Source: Limnanthes douglasii subsp. nivea (taxonomy: Eukaryota > Streptophyta > Magnoliopsida > Brassicales > Limnanthaceae). Taken from it: a stretch of 64,000 nucleotides of DNA. The first letter of the stretch is position 1, and the number at the start of each line of letters is the position of its first letter. The notes under the pieces were generated by a model that was given only the letters and a program-made list of their open reading frames with translations, did not search any database and was not told the origin of the DNA. Of this stretch, positions 50,076 through 61,230 are shown in pieces. The translations under genes and the position numbers were made by a program. The stretch covers positions 124,366,453 to 124,430,452 of the forward strand of contig JAUPFV010000005.1 in assembly GCA_036936605.1 (NCBI GenBank), read 5' to 3'.

Positions 50076-50978
50076 CATAGGCGGAGCCAGGTGGGGTCCC
50101 GTGGGTGCCCAGTAACCCACCTGATCCTTTAAAATATAGGTTTAGTACTTAAACAAACTCACCAAGCGTTAGTTTAGCTGGTAAAGAACCCACAACTAAC
50201 GGGTTCGAGACTCGGCAATAGTTAACTTTGTCGTAGATTTTATAGTATTTCCTACATATCAATATTTATTCTATATTTTTTTAATAGATGTTATTTCCAA
50301 TAAAATTAAATTATTTATATCTTATTTATTTAATACTATTTTTTTTAATTTAAATATAATATCAATCTATATTATATTTAGTATAAATAAATATATTGAT
50401 TTAAAAAATAATATAAATTTATATAATAGAATTATTTTAGTATAAATAAATATGTTGATTTAAAAAATAATATAAATTTATATAGATTTGTTAGTATTAG
50501 TAAGAAAAACATAACTACAAGATACTATCTTTTAGAACAATTGTTCTTCTAATATCAATTAGAAAACGCTAACCAGTTTCAAACACTAAGATATTTATTA
50601 TATCTTTACGTTATTAATTCTCAAAATTGAAGCTTTACTACATGTCTTATGCTATTATTCAAGAATAATATTGGTTAATCTATGTTTTTTCTTGAGACAG
50701 AGAGCTGTAGAGTTCAATTTAAGACCAAATAGACCTGCATAAATCATAATTTTTACTTTACTTTGCTAATTTTAAATTTTATTGTTGATTCGGTTTTTAT
50801 GTTTGTCATTATACGATGCATAGATATTTTAAAACAAAATCCTAAATATAAAAGAGGAAATTCAAATGTCTTTAATTTATTTACTGAAGTTAACAGGAAG
50901 AGTGACGTAAGATGTAAGGACTTGCAGAACTTTTTAGGATTATTGTAAAGACACAAAAGCATAAAATCAATCTTCAAT

Positions 50979-51206
50979 TGGATTTATGAGCTTTTGAAGT
51001 TGGCATTGCTTTTACCTATAGTAATAACGAGTGTTGAGTGAGTTTTCTCAGGTTTGAATTATGTGAATGAGTTGAGAAATAGAATGGGCAATCCATTGTT
51101 TAATGATTGTTTGGTGACATTTGTGGAAAAATAGGTATTTACCACGATTAGTAACACAACTATCCTTCAACATTTTCAAGTTATGTGTAAGAGGAAGTGC
51201 AAGTAA
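50979..51206 (+). pseudogene. hAT transposase, C-terminal dimerisation region
   Basis: One frame with two stops encodes ELLKLALLLPIVITSVE, then VFSGLNYVNELRNRMGNPL and FNDCLVTFVEK. This is the hAT dimerisation motif: the block LLPV..SVERaFS..n..k..lRn.m. The DDE catalytic part is missing. Upstream, 50763-50948 is an open frame I cannot assign. Confidence 0.75.
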
Positions 51207-51363
51207 AATTAACTTACATTTATGTTTTTATTTTAGTTTTTTAATGACATTTTAGTTATTTGTGTTACGTAGATTATATCATGACAATGACAATTCAATA
51301 TTTGAGATTTTAATGTAAACCATATATGTTATAACTATTTTTGTATTTTATTTTAATTTATTT

Positions 51364-51415
<52 letters not shown>
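51364..51415. repeat. TA microsatellite
   Basis: About 25 uninterrupted AT/TA units lie inside the hAT element. Confidence 0.9.
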
Positions 51416-51418
<3 letters not shown>

Positions 51419-51607
51419 AAGAATGAGAAGGTCTAGGACACCATTATGTTTCCATTCTGGCTACCCCACTGGGTCTAATGAAAATTGATACGTGTAACTA
51501 GTCAAAAGTTGTGACCTCTAGATACTAACTGTTATTGAATAAACCCATCGGATATTGTTCAGAACGTTTCAGATATATTAGCTCTCCCTAAATTCTTTTG
51601 AGAGAGC

Positions 51608-51958
51608 TAATGAGGCTAGATAATATGGTCAAATTTTATTTGAGGTCAGGATCAGATTTGTCTTAGAGGGCACTTTAGACTTATAATAAAAACTATACTA
51701 AGTAAACTGAGTTCTTGATGGCTAAGCTGTGTACCAGCTTTGAATGTTCTTGGGCATGAGGGCTATAAGACTGACCCATACACACGACCCAACCCGGTTG
51801 GCCCATGAACCCGAATTTTCCTATAAATAGTCTAAAAATAGTTTTTAATAGGTTGGTTGATTTTGTCTCTCTACATATTTAATAACTAACACATATCTTA
51901 TCTCTCTTCCCCTTATTCAAAATTAAATACAGTATCTAAACACTTATCCTAAATACCA
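51608..51958 (+). repeat. 3' LTR of element D
   Basis: It begins TAATGAGG (others TGATGAG) after a purine-rich CTTTTGAGAGAGC, carries TATAAATA at 51822-51829 and ends CCTAAATACCA. Length (351 bp) fits A. The start is inferred. Confidence 0.6.
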
Positions 51959-51959
51959 T

Positions 51960-52338
51960 TTGACCTTATATTAGCATCAGCAATATTGATACATACATTC
52001 CTATTAGAGTTAACAGTAGGATTAAACACAAACCAACATCTCTTTTGTTTACCTTAGCTGCCTCCAAGATTGCTAGTACATCAACTGGATTTTGATAATA
52101 TATTCTTGCATGGATCCCTAGATGAAATTTTCTACATGAAACCACCAATAGGATTGCTTAACAAAAGAGATATAATAGTGCGTAAGCTTAACAAGTCAAA
52201 TTATGGATTGAAACAAGCTTCAAGGTAATGAAACCATGCCTTCACTAGAAAAAAATTGTGGCTTTTGGCTTCATTCAATCAATAGATACGATTGCTTTTT
52301 TTTATCTTGAAACAATCTAACTTTGAAATATTTTTACT

Positions 52339-52379
<41 letters not shown>

Positions 52380-53250
52380 TTAATTAGTGACTCATCTATA
52401 CAAGTTACTAAGATCAAGACATAGATGGACAAACTTTTTACTACAAATGGTATTGGTCTTAGTAAGTTCTTCCTTGGCACTGAAGTTTTACAACAAAAGC
52501 AATGAATTATCTTAAACCAATGAAAGTATGTTTTACACATGGTGACAAAAGCTAGCTCCTTGGATGTAAACCTACCAAAACCCCTATTATTGTTGGTTAT
52601 CTAACACTGACTATGAAGTAATTTCAAATGAAGTAAGTTACAAAAGCTTAATTGGAAGACTTTTATACTAAACTTTACTATATCAGACATTACTTTTGTT
52701 GTTCAATAGCTTAACCAATTTATTCATCAACCATGAGCTATACATTGGAGTTCCCTGATCCATATGTTCAAGTATCTCAAATGATCAACATTTCAAGGGT
52801 TGTTTTTTGCATCGCACTCTCCTCTTGACATTTATGCCTACTACGGTGTTGATTGATGATCTTGTACCATCACAAGGAAATTTGTCACATGATCTTGTCT
52901 TTTTCTTAAGTATTCTATAATATTTTGGAAAACAAAAAAATAGGTCAATGTAAGTAGAAGCTCAATAGAAGCAGAGTACATGACCATGTCATCTACATGT
53001 GAAATTCAATGGCTCTAGTATATCCTTCATGATTTACATATTTGTTTTTTTTACCTTTCATTTTGCAATGTGATAACATGGTAGCTATCAATATAACATT
53101 TAACCATGTTTTTCATGAATGCACAAAATATATAGACATTGGCTGTCATATCGTCAGGAATCAATATCTTTAAGGCTTAGTCAAAACCTTGTCAACTTGT
53201 CTTTCCATTCTTTAATATTCAATATGTCTTTTTACAACTTCTTCAAGGGT
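51960..53250 (+). pseudogene. copia RT and RNase H remnant of element E
   Basis: RT: QLDFDNIFLHGSLDEIFYMKPP followed by KLNKSNYGLKQASR at about 52075-52240. Then GLSKFFLGTEVLQ near 52455, and SDITFVVQ..LNQFIHQP and HMFKYLK at 52690-52780. RNase H: SRSSIEAEYMTMSSTCEIQWL near 52955-53020. The YVDD motif is not found. A second TA microsatellite (52340-52373) splits the RT. Many stops. Confidence 0.7.
52340..52373. repeat. TA microsatellite
   Basis: About 17 AT units within the copia RT remnant. Confidence 0.9.
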
Positions 53251-53277
53251 TCATCTTAATGGGGGATATATATTATA

Positions 53278-53520
53278 TGTTTTAAACCATGCATAACCCA
53301 TGCAACGATAATTATCTCATAAGCAAGCGTAAAATAGTCTATTTTATATACTTTGTTTCAAAAAAGAAAATTGAACATAAAAATTTGTTTTAGTTTTGAC
53401 AACTAATTAACTAATCAACAGGTTATGTTAAGTAGTTAATATACGTATGTATACGTATAGATTGCTTATTTAATAAGTATAGCAACAAACAAATATTTTG
53501 TTGCAGTTTTTATAAAAAAA
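53278..53520 (+). repeat. 3' LTR of copia element E
   Basis: It starts TGTTTTAAACCATGC after a purine-rich ATGGGGGATATATATTA and is related to 43427-43640. The right end is approximate. Confidence 0.5.
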
Positions 53521-53744
53521 GACACAAAGATATACTTTTTAATATTCACACGTTTATTAATTTTATATAATTATATTGATTAGTTTTTGGTTTATTTTAT
53601 CACGTAATAAATATTATTTATTTTATTTAAACATCTTCTTATTATGTTAATAAAATAATAATAATATTTAAACGTTTTTAACTCTTTTATGTAAAAGAGA
53701 TAACCATAACATTTTAAAATATTTTTAGACACCCTAACGAGGTA

Positions 53745-54714
53745 TAGTAGAAACTCTATAAAGTAATACATTTGGGACCACCAAAATTTATTAATTAAAA
53801 GAGCTATTAATTAATTGATAAATTATTAATTATTAATTTATATATTCATTAATATTTTATTAATTTATAGTAAAATACTTAGTTTACAAACACCTTTCAA
53901 GCTTCCACTTAATTATTGTACCGTATACAATGCATGTATATCAAATGAAGGGCCCAATTTGAAAGAAACCTTCAATCTTCCACCTTATTATGCTTCTTGT
54001 GTTCAATGTGTGAGTTTATGGATATTAAAAATATTTTATATATAAATACAAGATCAAAATAGGTTAACACAAACAAATCATACACACGACATGGCTTCTC
54101 ATCTTAAAGGTGTGAAAAAACAACAATGACAGACGAGATTCGAAGAGCATTCAAGAACTCTAGAATTTGATCGAAGAGTTGGGTTATCGTAATGCAATGA
54201 ATGTCGAAGATGTTCTGAATCATCTAGAAGAAAATGTAGTTGCACGGTTGTTGACTGATGAAGAAATTATTGAAAGCGTTATTGGAATTAATAAAGATGA
54301 TATCGATGAAGAAGATGATGAAAGTTCTACAATAGAGCCCCTTCGCGAAACGAAGCTATTAAAGCGACAATCACATTAAACAATTTCTTGTTGAGCTATG
54401 AGAAAACAACACCAGGAGTTCTTACCATGCTAAGGAAAATGAAAGACGAGATTCAAGGGGAAATTGATTTCAACAAAAAACAATTGAATCATTTTTCAAG
54501 GAACCTTCATAAATCATTCATATAATATATACTATATATAAAGAATTATTAATTTATATTTTATATGGGATCTAAATAAATTATCAAAAATGTTTTATTT
54601 TATAATTTTAACGATTTATTAATTTAATACTATATCCCGAATCAGTACCGACAAAAAATATTATCTTAAATTTTTTATTAAATAATCGAATAATAATCTA
54701 TCGAGTTTCTACTG
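53745..54714 (+). mobile_element. pogo/Emigrant-type DNA transposon, internally deleted
   Basis: The ends TAGTAGAAACTCTATAAAGTAATA and (reversed) CAGTAGAAACTCGATAGATTATTA are the Emigrant/Lemi type, flanked by TA on both sides (53743-53744 and 54715-54716), the duplication of the Tc1/mariner-pogo group. It holds the start (MASHLKG near 54091) and the C-terminal end of the transposase with the middle deleted. Confidence 0.75.
54091..54520 (+). pseudogene. pogo-like transposase remnant
   Basis: An N-terminal MASHLKGVKKQQ is followed by a stop. Then 54155-54379 encodes LIEELGYRNAMNVEDVLNHLEENVVARLLTDEEIIESV with an acidic tail, and in a shifted frame IKATITLNNFLLSYEKTTPGVLTMLRK up to about 54500. 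This is the C-terminal tail of plant Tigger/CENP-B-like DDE transposases. The HTH domains and DDE core are missing. Such a copy could only move with help from a complete element. Confidence 0.65.
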
Positions 54715-54716
54715 TA

Positions 54717-55221
54717 CTACTATTATACGAGGGAGTTCTATAACAGATGAGGTTGTAATATCAAATGGATGGAAGCCTACGGAACATGCAATGCAATGAT
54801 CGTTGTCATAAGATCATTATTGTTATGAAATTTTGATTGGTTAGGTAGGCAAGCGTGTAATGTAACGATGTGAAAAGAAAACACTGTAAGTTGGTCAAAG
54901 CACGTGCGTCTCCAGCTAAGCGTGAAACACACGGGATCGCAATTAGCTGGCGAACCTCGACAACAGAAGCTCACCACACGTGCACTAGGAGTGTAGGACC
55001 ACTGCGCCATTGTCTTCCTCCCACCACCATAACATATTATATTAACATTGGGCTGGAGTACGTGACTTAGAAGTTAAGGATGGACTACACTTCAATGGAT
55101 TTTGTTGTTTGCTTTTTTCAAAAGCTGAAGATTATGAAGTTCTTTTCCTTTTTCTTTTTGGAAATTATACTCCTACTAAAACAATGGTAATTTATCAACA
55201 TTAAAATCGAATTAGTAAAAT
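54717..55221. other. Non-coding interval
   Basis: No gene recognised. A CACGTGCG motif at about 54901 and CACACGTGCAC near 54976 are G-box-like, but I see no gene for them to control. Confidence 0.3.
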
Positions 55222-55455
55222 TGTTGGAATATATTTATTTAATATATTTATAGATTGATAATAATTTGGACCGACATGCTAAATAATCATATTCGGTTAT
55301 TTTTTTAAGGAATTTCAAATTAAAAGTAATCGAGTTAATTATTTAATTAACTAAATTGGATTTGTGGGTGAAAAACGTTATGAGTTCAAGTGTGGTAACG
55401 AGGTGAATTTAGGCACTTTGATGAAAAGGGCCCAAATCTTTACACTTAAGCTTGA
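55222..55455 (+). repeat. 5' LTR of copia element F, aligned part
   Basis: Shares AATTTGGACCGACATGCTAAATAA, AATCGAGTTAATTATTTAATT and AAGGGCCCAAATCT-like blocks with the 3' LTR at 60640. Beyond 55455 the match stops, so the LTR is cut or replaced there. Confidence 0.7.
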
Positions 55456-55739
55456 ACTAATAACCTACAAATTGCAGCAGACAGCCTGCCGCAAATTTGC
55501 ACCAGGTACGCTCCTGCTAAACTGTAGCAAGCATTTTTTTTCAACTTTTTTAAAAAATAAATTAATAGTATTATTAATTTAAAAATATTTGAAGCAGAAT
55601 ATTTCACAAATATGATGTGTTTGGCATGCTACTTTTGTATATTTATTTGTGACTTAAATTGTTTATGCGTGAATGATTAAATGACGATACATGACTAAGG
55701 TTTCGTAGATCAGTAGGTGAAACTAAGAAATTATTTTAA

Positions 55740-56036
55740 TTGGCTCTCCGGAATGTTAAAATTAATTTTCTTATGGATCCTAGGCTTCGAAAGGTTCGGA
55801 GATTAATTTAAATTCAAATATTACTGGCCCTCCGGAAGGTTCACGTTTTGGTTTAAATTAATCATGAACGGGAGAAAATTACAGAAAATAGTTGTTGTGT
55901 TGATTTTAATTTTAAGTAAATGAAATCGGCCCTCCGGAAGGTCTCATTGGTACTTAGAAAATTAAAATAATGATCATGCTATATTTTTTCTCAAACTCAT
56001 AAAATTGCATGTTAGTATGATTTGCCCTCCGGTATC
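55740..56036 (+). repeat. Spaced CCTCCGGAAGG repeats in the leader of element F
   Basis: Four copies of GGCCCTCCGGAAGGT or a variant lie at about 55742, 55826, 55928 and 56023, spaced 84-102 bp, in AT-rich DNA. The core TCCGGA is palindromic. They lie between the 5' LTR and gag. Confidence 0.6.
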
Positions 56037-56219
56037 TATTATCAATGAATTTTATGTTTTACATGTATTTACCATGTTCATGCATATGTTTCAGTTATAT
56101 GTCAAGATGCTATATGTTCTCTGTGTTGTTTGTTCTTATTATAATATCCATTGGTTACAATTTATTGGGGAATTGTCCACCGACGTTATAATTTTCAGAC
56201 TTCCAATTGTGGAAGGAAG

Positions 56220-56970
56220 AAACGTTGATGTTTTTATCTGTACATGATTACGACTATGCATTGTCAACTCCCAAACCATCCCCCATTAGTCCGGAAAGTA
56301 CACCAGATGAAACTAAGGTTGATGAAAAGTGGGAGAGGTCAAATAAATTATGCATAATGCTCTTGTTACAGGGATACCAGTAGCAATGTCTTTCTCACGG
56401 AGATTGAGAAATCCTTTGCAAAAAATGAGAAGGTAGAGATGCAGCGTTTGCTCATCGAGCTAGCTACCAAAAAATATAAATGGTAAAGGTAAAATCCGGG
56501 AGCACATTCTCGGAATGCCGATGATTGGCCAAAAATTAAAGGCAATTGGTTTAGACTTACCTGAGGAATGCATAGTGGGATTCAAATTTCATTCGCTTCC
56601 AGACTAATTTAAGTATTTCCAGTCCACCTATAACTGCATGCGAGAAAAGTGGAATATCAATGAGTTGTTTCCCATGTTGCACAAGAGGAGGAAAGACTTA
56701 AAGGCACAACGCATGAGGCTAATGTGCTTATATCAGCAAATAAGGCAGGACCCAAGCGGAAAGCAGATGGCAAAGGACCAGGTTAAGGTCCGATAACAAA
56801 AAAAAATCCTGAGGAATCGACTGTAGGTCGATGTTTTTTCTGCAAAGAGAAGGACATCTGAAGAAGGATTATGAGAAACGTCGGGCTTATATGGTAACCA
56901 AAGGTACTCCGACATCTTTGGTTGTTTCAGAAAGTAGTATAGTTTATCTGAAAAGAAATACTTAGTGGGT
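56220..56970 (+). pseudogene. copia gag of element F
   Basis: Frame pieces read HDYDYALSTPKPSP, WERSNKLCIMLL, FLTEIEKSFAKNEKVEMQRLL, then a zinc-knuckle remnant (CFFCKEKDI) near 56835. This is the UBN2-type copia gag order. Several frameshifts and stops; the central part is shortened. Confidence 0.65.
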
Positions 56971-57004
56971 TGATTCAGATGCAACAACTAATGTTTGTGT
57001 TTCT

Positions 57005-58320
57005 TTGCAGGGTACATCAAAGAGCATGATACTAAATGAGGATGAAAGATCCATTTCCACGGCAGACGGGAGCTCGTGTGATGTTTTAGCTATTTGTGAT
57101 TTTTCTTTAAAACTTTCCACTGGACATGTATTATTTTTAGAGAATGTAATGTATGTTCCCACATTTCGAAAGAACTTATTTCTTTTCCAGTTTTAGACTT
57201 GCAAGGTTAATCTTGTCTGATGGGAAACAATTGTTTTACACTCTCTCTAAATAATATGATTGTTGGAAATGGAAATTTAATTAAAAAAGATAATTTGTAT
57301 TTGTTGAATACTATTAATAATCACAATATTTCTATGAATACACAACGTACACCAAACAACATTACTAAATCTGAAAAATCTTCTAAACTGTGGCACAAGC
57401 GGTTAGGTCACATATCCAAAGTGGACAAGCTTGTTACTGAAGGTTTATTAGGTCCCTTTGATTAATCTGACTTCGGTATATGTGTCGAGTGTATCAAAGG
57501 GAAAAAAACCAAAGTTAAAAGGTTAGGATTATATAGAGCGAAAGAAGTCCTAGAGTTGATACATACCAATATTTGTGGACCGTTTCCACAGGAATCATGG
57601 AACGGGGAGTGGTACTGTATATCATTCATCGACGAATACTCTCGTTTCAGTTACCTCTATCTTCTTTATGAAAAGTCTGAGGCCTTAGACAAGTTCATAG
57701 ATTTTAAGATCGAGGTTGAGAAAAAACTTGGTAAAAGCATTAAGACCGTTAGATCTGGCCGTGGTGGTGAATACTATGGTACATATGATGGATTGGGTGA
57801 ACAACATCCAGGACCCTTTGCACAGTACCTAGAGAAGTGTGGAATAGTCCCTCAATACACTATGCCCGGTTCACCTCGCATGAATGGTGTATCTAAGAGA
57901 CGGAACCGAACACTAACAGATATGGTTAGAAGCATGATAAATCACTCATCTCTACCATTATCTCTCTACGGGGAAGCCATCAAATGTGCCACTTATATAC
58001 TGAATTGAGTACCCACAAAGGCTACCGTTAGGACTCCATATGAGCTTTGAAATGGGCGTAGACCTAATTTAAAGCATCTGCACGTGTGGGGTTGTCCAGC
58101 TGAGGCGAGGCCTTATAAACCTCAAGAAAAGAAACTGGACCAAAAAACAGTTAATTGTTTCTTCATAGGTTATTCCGAACATTCTAGAGGGTTTAAGTTT
58201 TATGATTCTCTCACTGGTACAATATTTGTGACTGGAACGACCAAGTTTCTAGAAGATGTTGAGTTTGGGGGAAGAATAAGGGAACAAATATTGATTTTGA
58301 GGAAGAATCCATAAATATTC
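57005..58320 (+). pseudogene. copia protease end and integrase of element F
   Basis: 57005-57196 holds the region after the protease (LENVMYVPTFRKNLF). 57220-57465 has the GAG-pre-integrase part ending KLWHKRLGHISK. 57480-57540 keeps C..C of the zinc finger (CVECIKGK). The integrase core runs 57556-58008: ELIHTNICGPF, FIDEYSRFSYLYL, SGRGGEYYG, and PGSPRMNGVSKRRNRTL, where the catalytic Glu is expected but reads as Ser (GVSKRRN). After a stop, 58084-58314 is the C-terminal part (GYSEHSRGFKFYD). Stops at 57463 and 58006 and a frameshift near 58290 break it. Confidence 0.75.
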
Positions 58321-60246
58321 ATGAAGGTTTTAATAGGGATACTGAGATATCTGAAGATTGGGCTGCAATGTCAATCATTTTGGTCCTATTAGAACAAGTT
58401 AATCCTCAAATTAACACTGATGCTCCACTTGAGGATTCTAACCAGGATACAAATATAATCCAGGTAGAACAAGAGGAACCTCAATATAATCTTCCACAAG
58501 GGAATCAAAATGACATCGTTCATAATTATCAAACTCTACCTCCTTAAGAAGTGCAACAAGAGGAAATAATGTCATTAAAAAGGTCCACTAGAGAAAGAAA
58601 GAGTACTATAGGTCCAAAATTTATAGTATATCTTCAGGAGCATGTTGAGTTATGTGCTGGAACTGTAGATGATCCCTCATCCTACAAACAGGACATGGCA
58701 AGCTTTGAATCTCAAAAGTAGATTGACGCTATGAAAAAAGAGTATAAATCAAGACAGGATAATGCGGTATGGGATCTTGTTCCATTACCTGAAGGGAAAA
58801 AGGCAATTGGCTGTAAATAGGTTTACAAAACCAAACGCGATTCCCTGGGTAATGTGAAAAGACATAAAGCACGTCTTGTAGCGAAAGGTTATACTCAGCA
58901 TGAAGGGAATGATTTTAAAGAAACCTTCACTCCGGTATCGACGAAGGATTCCTTTAGAAAAATAATGGCATTAGTTGCACATTTTGACCTTGAGCTTCAT
59001 CAGATGGATGTTAAGACCACTTTTCTCAATGGTAATATTGATGAAACGATGTATATGGTGCAACCAAAACACTTTGTGGAAAGTAACTCAAAATATCTGG
59101 TTTTCAGGCTTAAGAAATCCATTTATGAGCTTAAACAAGCCTCTCGTCAATGGTATCACAATTCTTTGAGGTGATAGTCGGTTATGACTTTGAGATCAAC
59201 TCAGTTGAGGATTGTGTGTATCACAAGTTCAGTGGGAGTAATTTCATATTTCTTATATTATATGAGGATGACATATTGCTTGCCTAGAACAATAAGGTAT
59301 TGTTACACACTACAAAAATATTTCTATCAGACAAGTTTGATATGAATGATCTTGGTGATGCCAGTTTTGTGTTAGGAATCCAGATACATCAAGAACGCTC
59401 TCGTGGTATTTTTGGATTATCATAAACGACATACATTAAAAGTATGTTACAACGTTACAGATTGGCAGATTGCAAACCCCTAAGTACCCCTATAGCAAAA
59501 GGTGACAAACTTAGTCTGAGTCAATGTCCTAAGACAAAACTTGAGATTGAGGAAATGGAAACGGTCCCTTATGGTTAAAAAGTTGGCAGTTTAATGTATG
59601 CTCAAGTTTGTACTAGGCCGGACATTGTATTTGCTGTAAATATGTTGGGGAGATATGTTAGTAACCCAGGAATGGATCACTGGAAGGCAGTTAAAAGAGT
59701 ACTCCGATATCCGCAAGGAACAAATGGGCACATATTGACATATAGGAAGTCAGATAAACTGGAGATTATTGTGTATTCTGACTCGGATTTTGGTGGATGC
59801 GCAAACACATTAAAAAGCACGGCAGGCAACATATTCTTATTGGCTGGAGGTGTAATATCCTGGAAAAGTGTAAAGAAAACACTTATTGTATCGTCCACCA
59901 TGCAATAGAATTTGTTGCATGCTTTCAGGCATCAAACCAGGCAATGTGGCGGCGGAATTTGGTTACTGGATTACGCATTGTACAAGAGAAATAAGGTCCC
60001 ATGAGGTTATATTGCGATAACAATTCTGTAGTGCAGTACTCTAACAACAACATGAGCTCGTCTAAATCCATACACATAGACATAAAGTTTGTGTCTGTTA
60101 AAAAAAGAGTACAGATGGGTCAGATAAGTATAGAGCACATCAGTACAAACTCCATGATAGCAGATCCCCTAACAAATGCGGTTTTACCTAAGGTTTTCCA
60201 AGGACACACCATCAGTATGGGTGTAGTTGATTTAGAGGATTGTTAG
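58321..60246 (+). pseudogene. copia reverse transcriptase and RNase H of element F
   Basis: RT begins near 58680 and is open 58854-59174: HKARLVAKGYTQHEGNDFKETF, QMDVKTTFLNGNIDETMYM, LKKSIYELKQASRQW. After a frameshift near 59175 the catalytic motif reads YEDDILLA (usually YVDD). Then DMNDLGDASFVLGIQI, YAQVCTRPDIVFAVNML, and RNase H with YSDSDFGGC near 59775. The RNase H Glu falls at a stop (STMQ-TAG, 59908). The C-terminal part continues at 60001-60246 (LYCDNNSVVQYSNNN, HIDIKF). Multiple stops. Confidence 0.75.
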
Positions 60247-60639
60247 TTTCAGTGGGAGAGTTTGTAATAGGATATGATGTTATATTTTGTAGTATGGTGC
60301 ACATTAAAGTTTATTGCAACATATATGCTTGGAAATATTTATTGATATGTGTAATGTATTGGATCTCCAAACATAGGAACCATTTAAGAGTATATATGTA
60401 CGATTACAAGCCATATTACTCTTAGGCCACGCTTCATAATTGGCCCAATTAATTGATTGATAATGGTAATGTGATTACTGTTGCATTCTATTGTTCACAT
60501 TTCGAGAAAAATGTATAGTCCTTTATTTTTATCAGTCATGTACGGGGTTGTACCGTTTGCCCATTGACAACGAATATAGAGATCCCATTAAATTTGAATA
60601 TGTATTCTTGAGTAGCATACGGCGGTCCTAGTGGGAGAT

Positions 60640-61230
60640 TGTTAAAATATATTTATTTAATATATTTATGGGCTGGCAATAATTTGGACCGACATGCTAA
60701 ATAAACATATTCGGTTACTGTCTTAAGGAAGTCCAAATTAAAAGTAATCGAGTTAATTATTTAATTAACTAAATTGGACCTATGGGTGAAAAGGTGTTAT
60801 CGGCTCAAGTGTGGTAACCGGGTTGAATTTGGACACTGTGATGAAGAGGGCCCAAATCTCAACACTTAAGCCTGAATTAATAAATCAGGGATATATGAAT
60901 TATAAATTTATCGGGTTATGGTCCCGGACACAAGGAATTAATAAAGGACGGGATTTACAATGTTGGGCTTCACATTGTAAAGTCTATAACTAAGGGGCTA
61001 TGTTTAGGTATTTCATCACTTTAAACCCTAATAAAAAATATGGCCGCTTCCTTGAGTGTCTAGAAACCTTTTCATTCTTCTCTAATTTGATTCTGCAGGT
61101 TTCTCAACTTCATAAACAGAATAGCGGGAAACCTGGAATCGCTGAAGAACGCAAAAGAACAGAAGAGAATACTAGATGGAGAGCAGCAGGCAAACCCGTA
61201 AGTGTTCTTGGTTTTCAGTTTATTCATTAA
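60640..61230 (+). repeat. 3' LTR of copia element F
   Basis: It starts TGTTAAAATATATT directly after the purine tract AGTGGGAGAT. The first 230 bp match the 5' LTR. The outer end is a guess near the TTTTCAGTTTATTCATTAAG segment. Confidence 0.6.

Larger units (their letters stand above)
50076..51471 (+). mobile_element. hAT transposon, internally deleted, inside element D
   Basis: The ends CATAGGCGGAGCCAG and (reversed) CAGTGGGGTAGCCAG match at 11 of 15 positions and fit the GGCGGAGCCA-type ends of plant ZMYM/TTF-finger hAT elements. An 8-bp target duplication flanks it. Only the end of the transposase remains (50979-51206). A long TA microsatellite sits near the right end. At 1.4 kb it is a non-autonomous deletion derivative. 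Confidence 0.8.
44850..51958 (+). mobile_element. Element D: 5'-truncated Tat-type gypsy retrotransposon
   Basis: Homology to A-C begins in the RNase H region at about 44850 (LKNVLQKPDISSRMTK) and continues through integrase, the post-pol hairpin, the antisense gene and a 3' LTR. No 5' LTR, gag, protease or RT is present. It lies between the gag and RT parts of copia E, so it probably inserted in E and lost its left half together with neighbouring copia sequence. A hAT element sits inside it at 50076-51471. Confidence 0.75.
43427..53520 (+). mobile_element. Element E: Ty1/copia retrotransposon split by elements D and hAT
   Basis: Related LTRs at 43427-43640 and 53278-53520 bracket copia gag (43710-44850) and copia RT/RNase H (51960-53250). 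Protease, integrase and the start of RT are missing where Tat element D joins. The two LTRs share blocks such as GATAATTATCTTAT/CAT, AAAATAGTC, TTTTGTTTCAAAA and AATTTGTTTTAG, but are strongly diverged. Ends are approximate and I could not show a target duplication. Confidence 0.65.
55222..61230 (+). mobile_element. Element F: Ty1/copia retrotransposon, decayed
   Basis: The 5' LTR starts TGTTGGAATATATT at 55222 and the 3' LTR starts TGTTAAAATATATT at 60640 after AGTGGGAGAT. They align for about 230 bp, then the 5' copy runs into unrelated sequence at about 55455. Between them are a leader with repeats, gag, integrase, RT and RNase H in copia order. The right end is not resolved and no target duplication was found. 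Confidence 0.8.

Noticed and set aside
51364..52373. Possible origin or matrix-attachment function of the TA tracts
   Set aside because: Plain TA microsatellites in a hAT and a copia remnant; nothing around them supports more.
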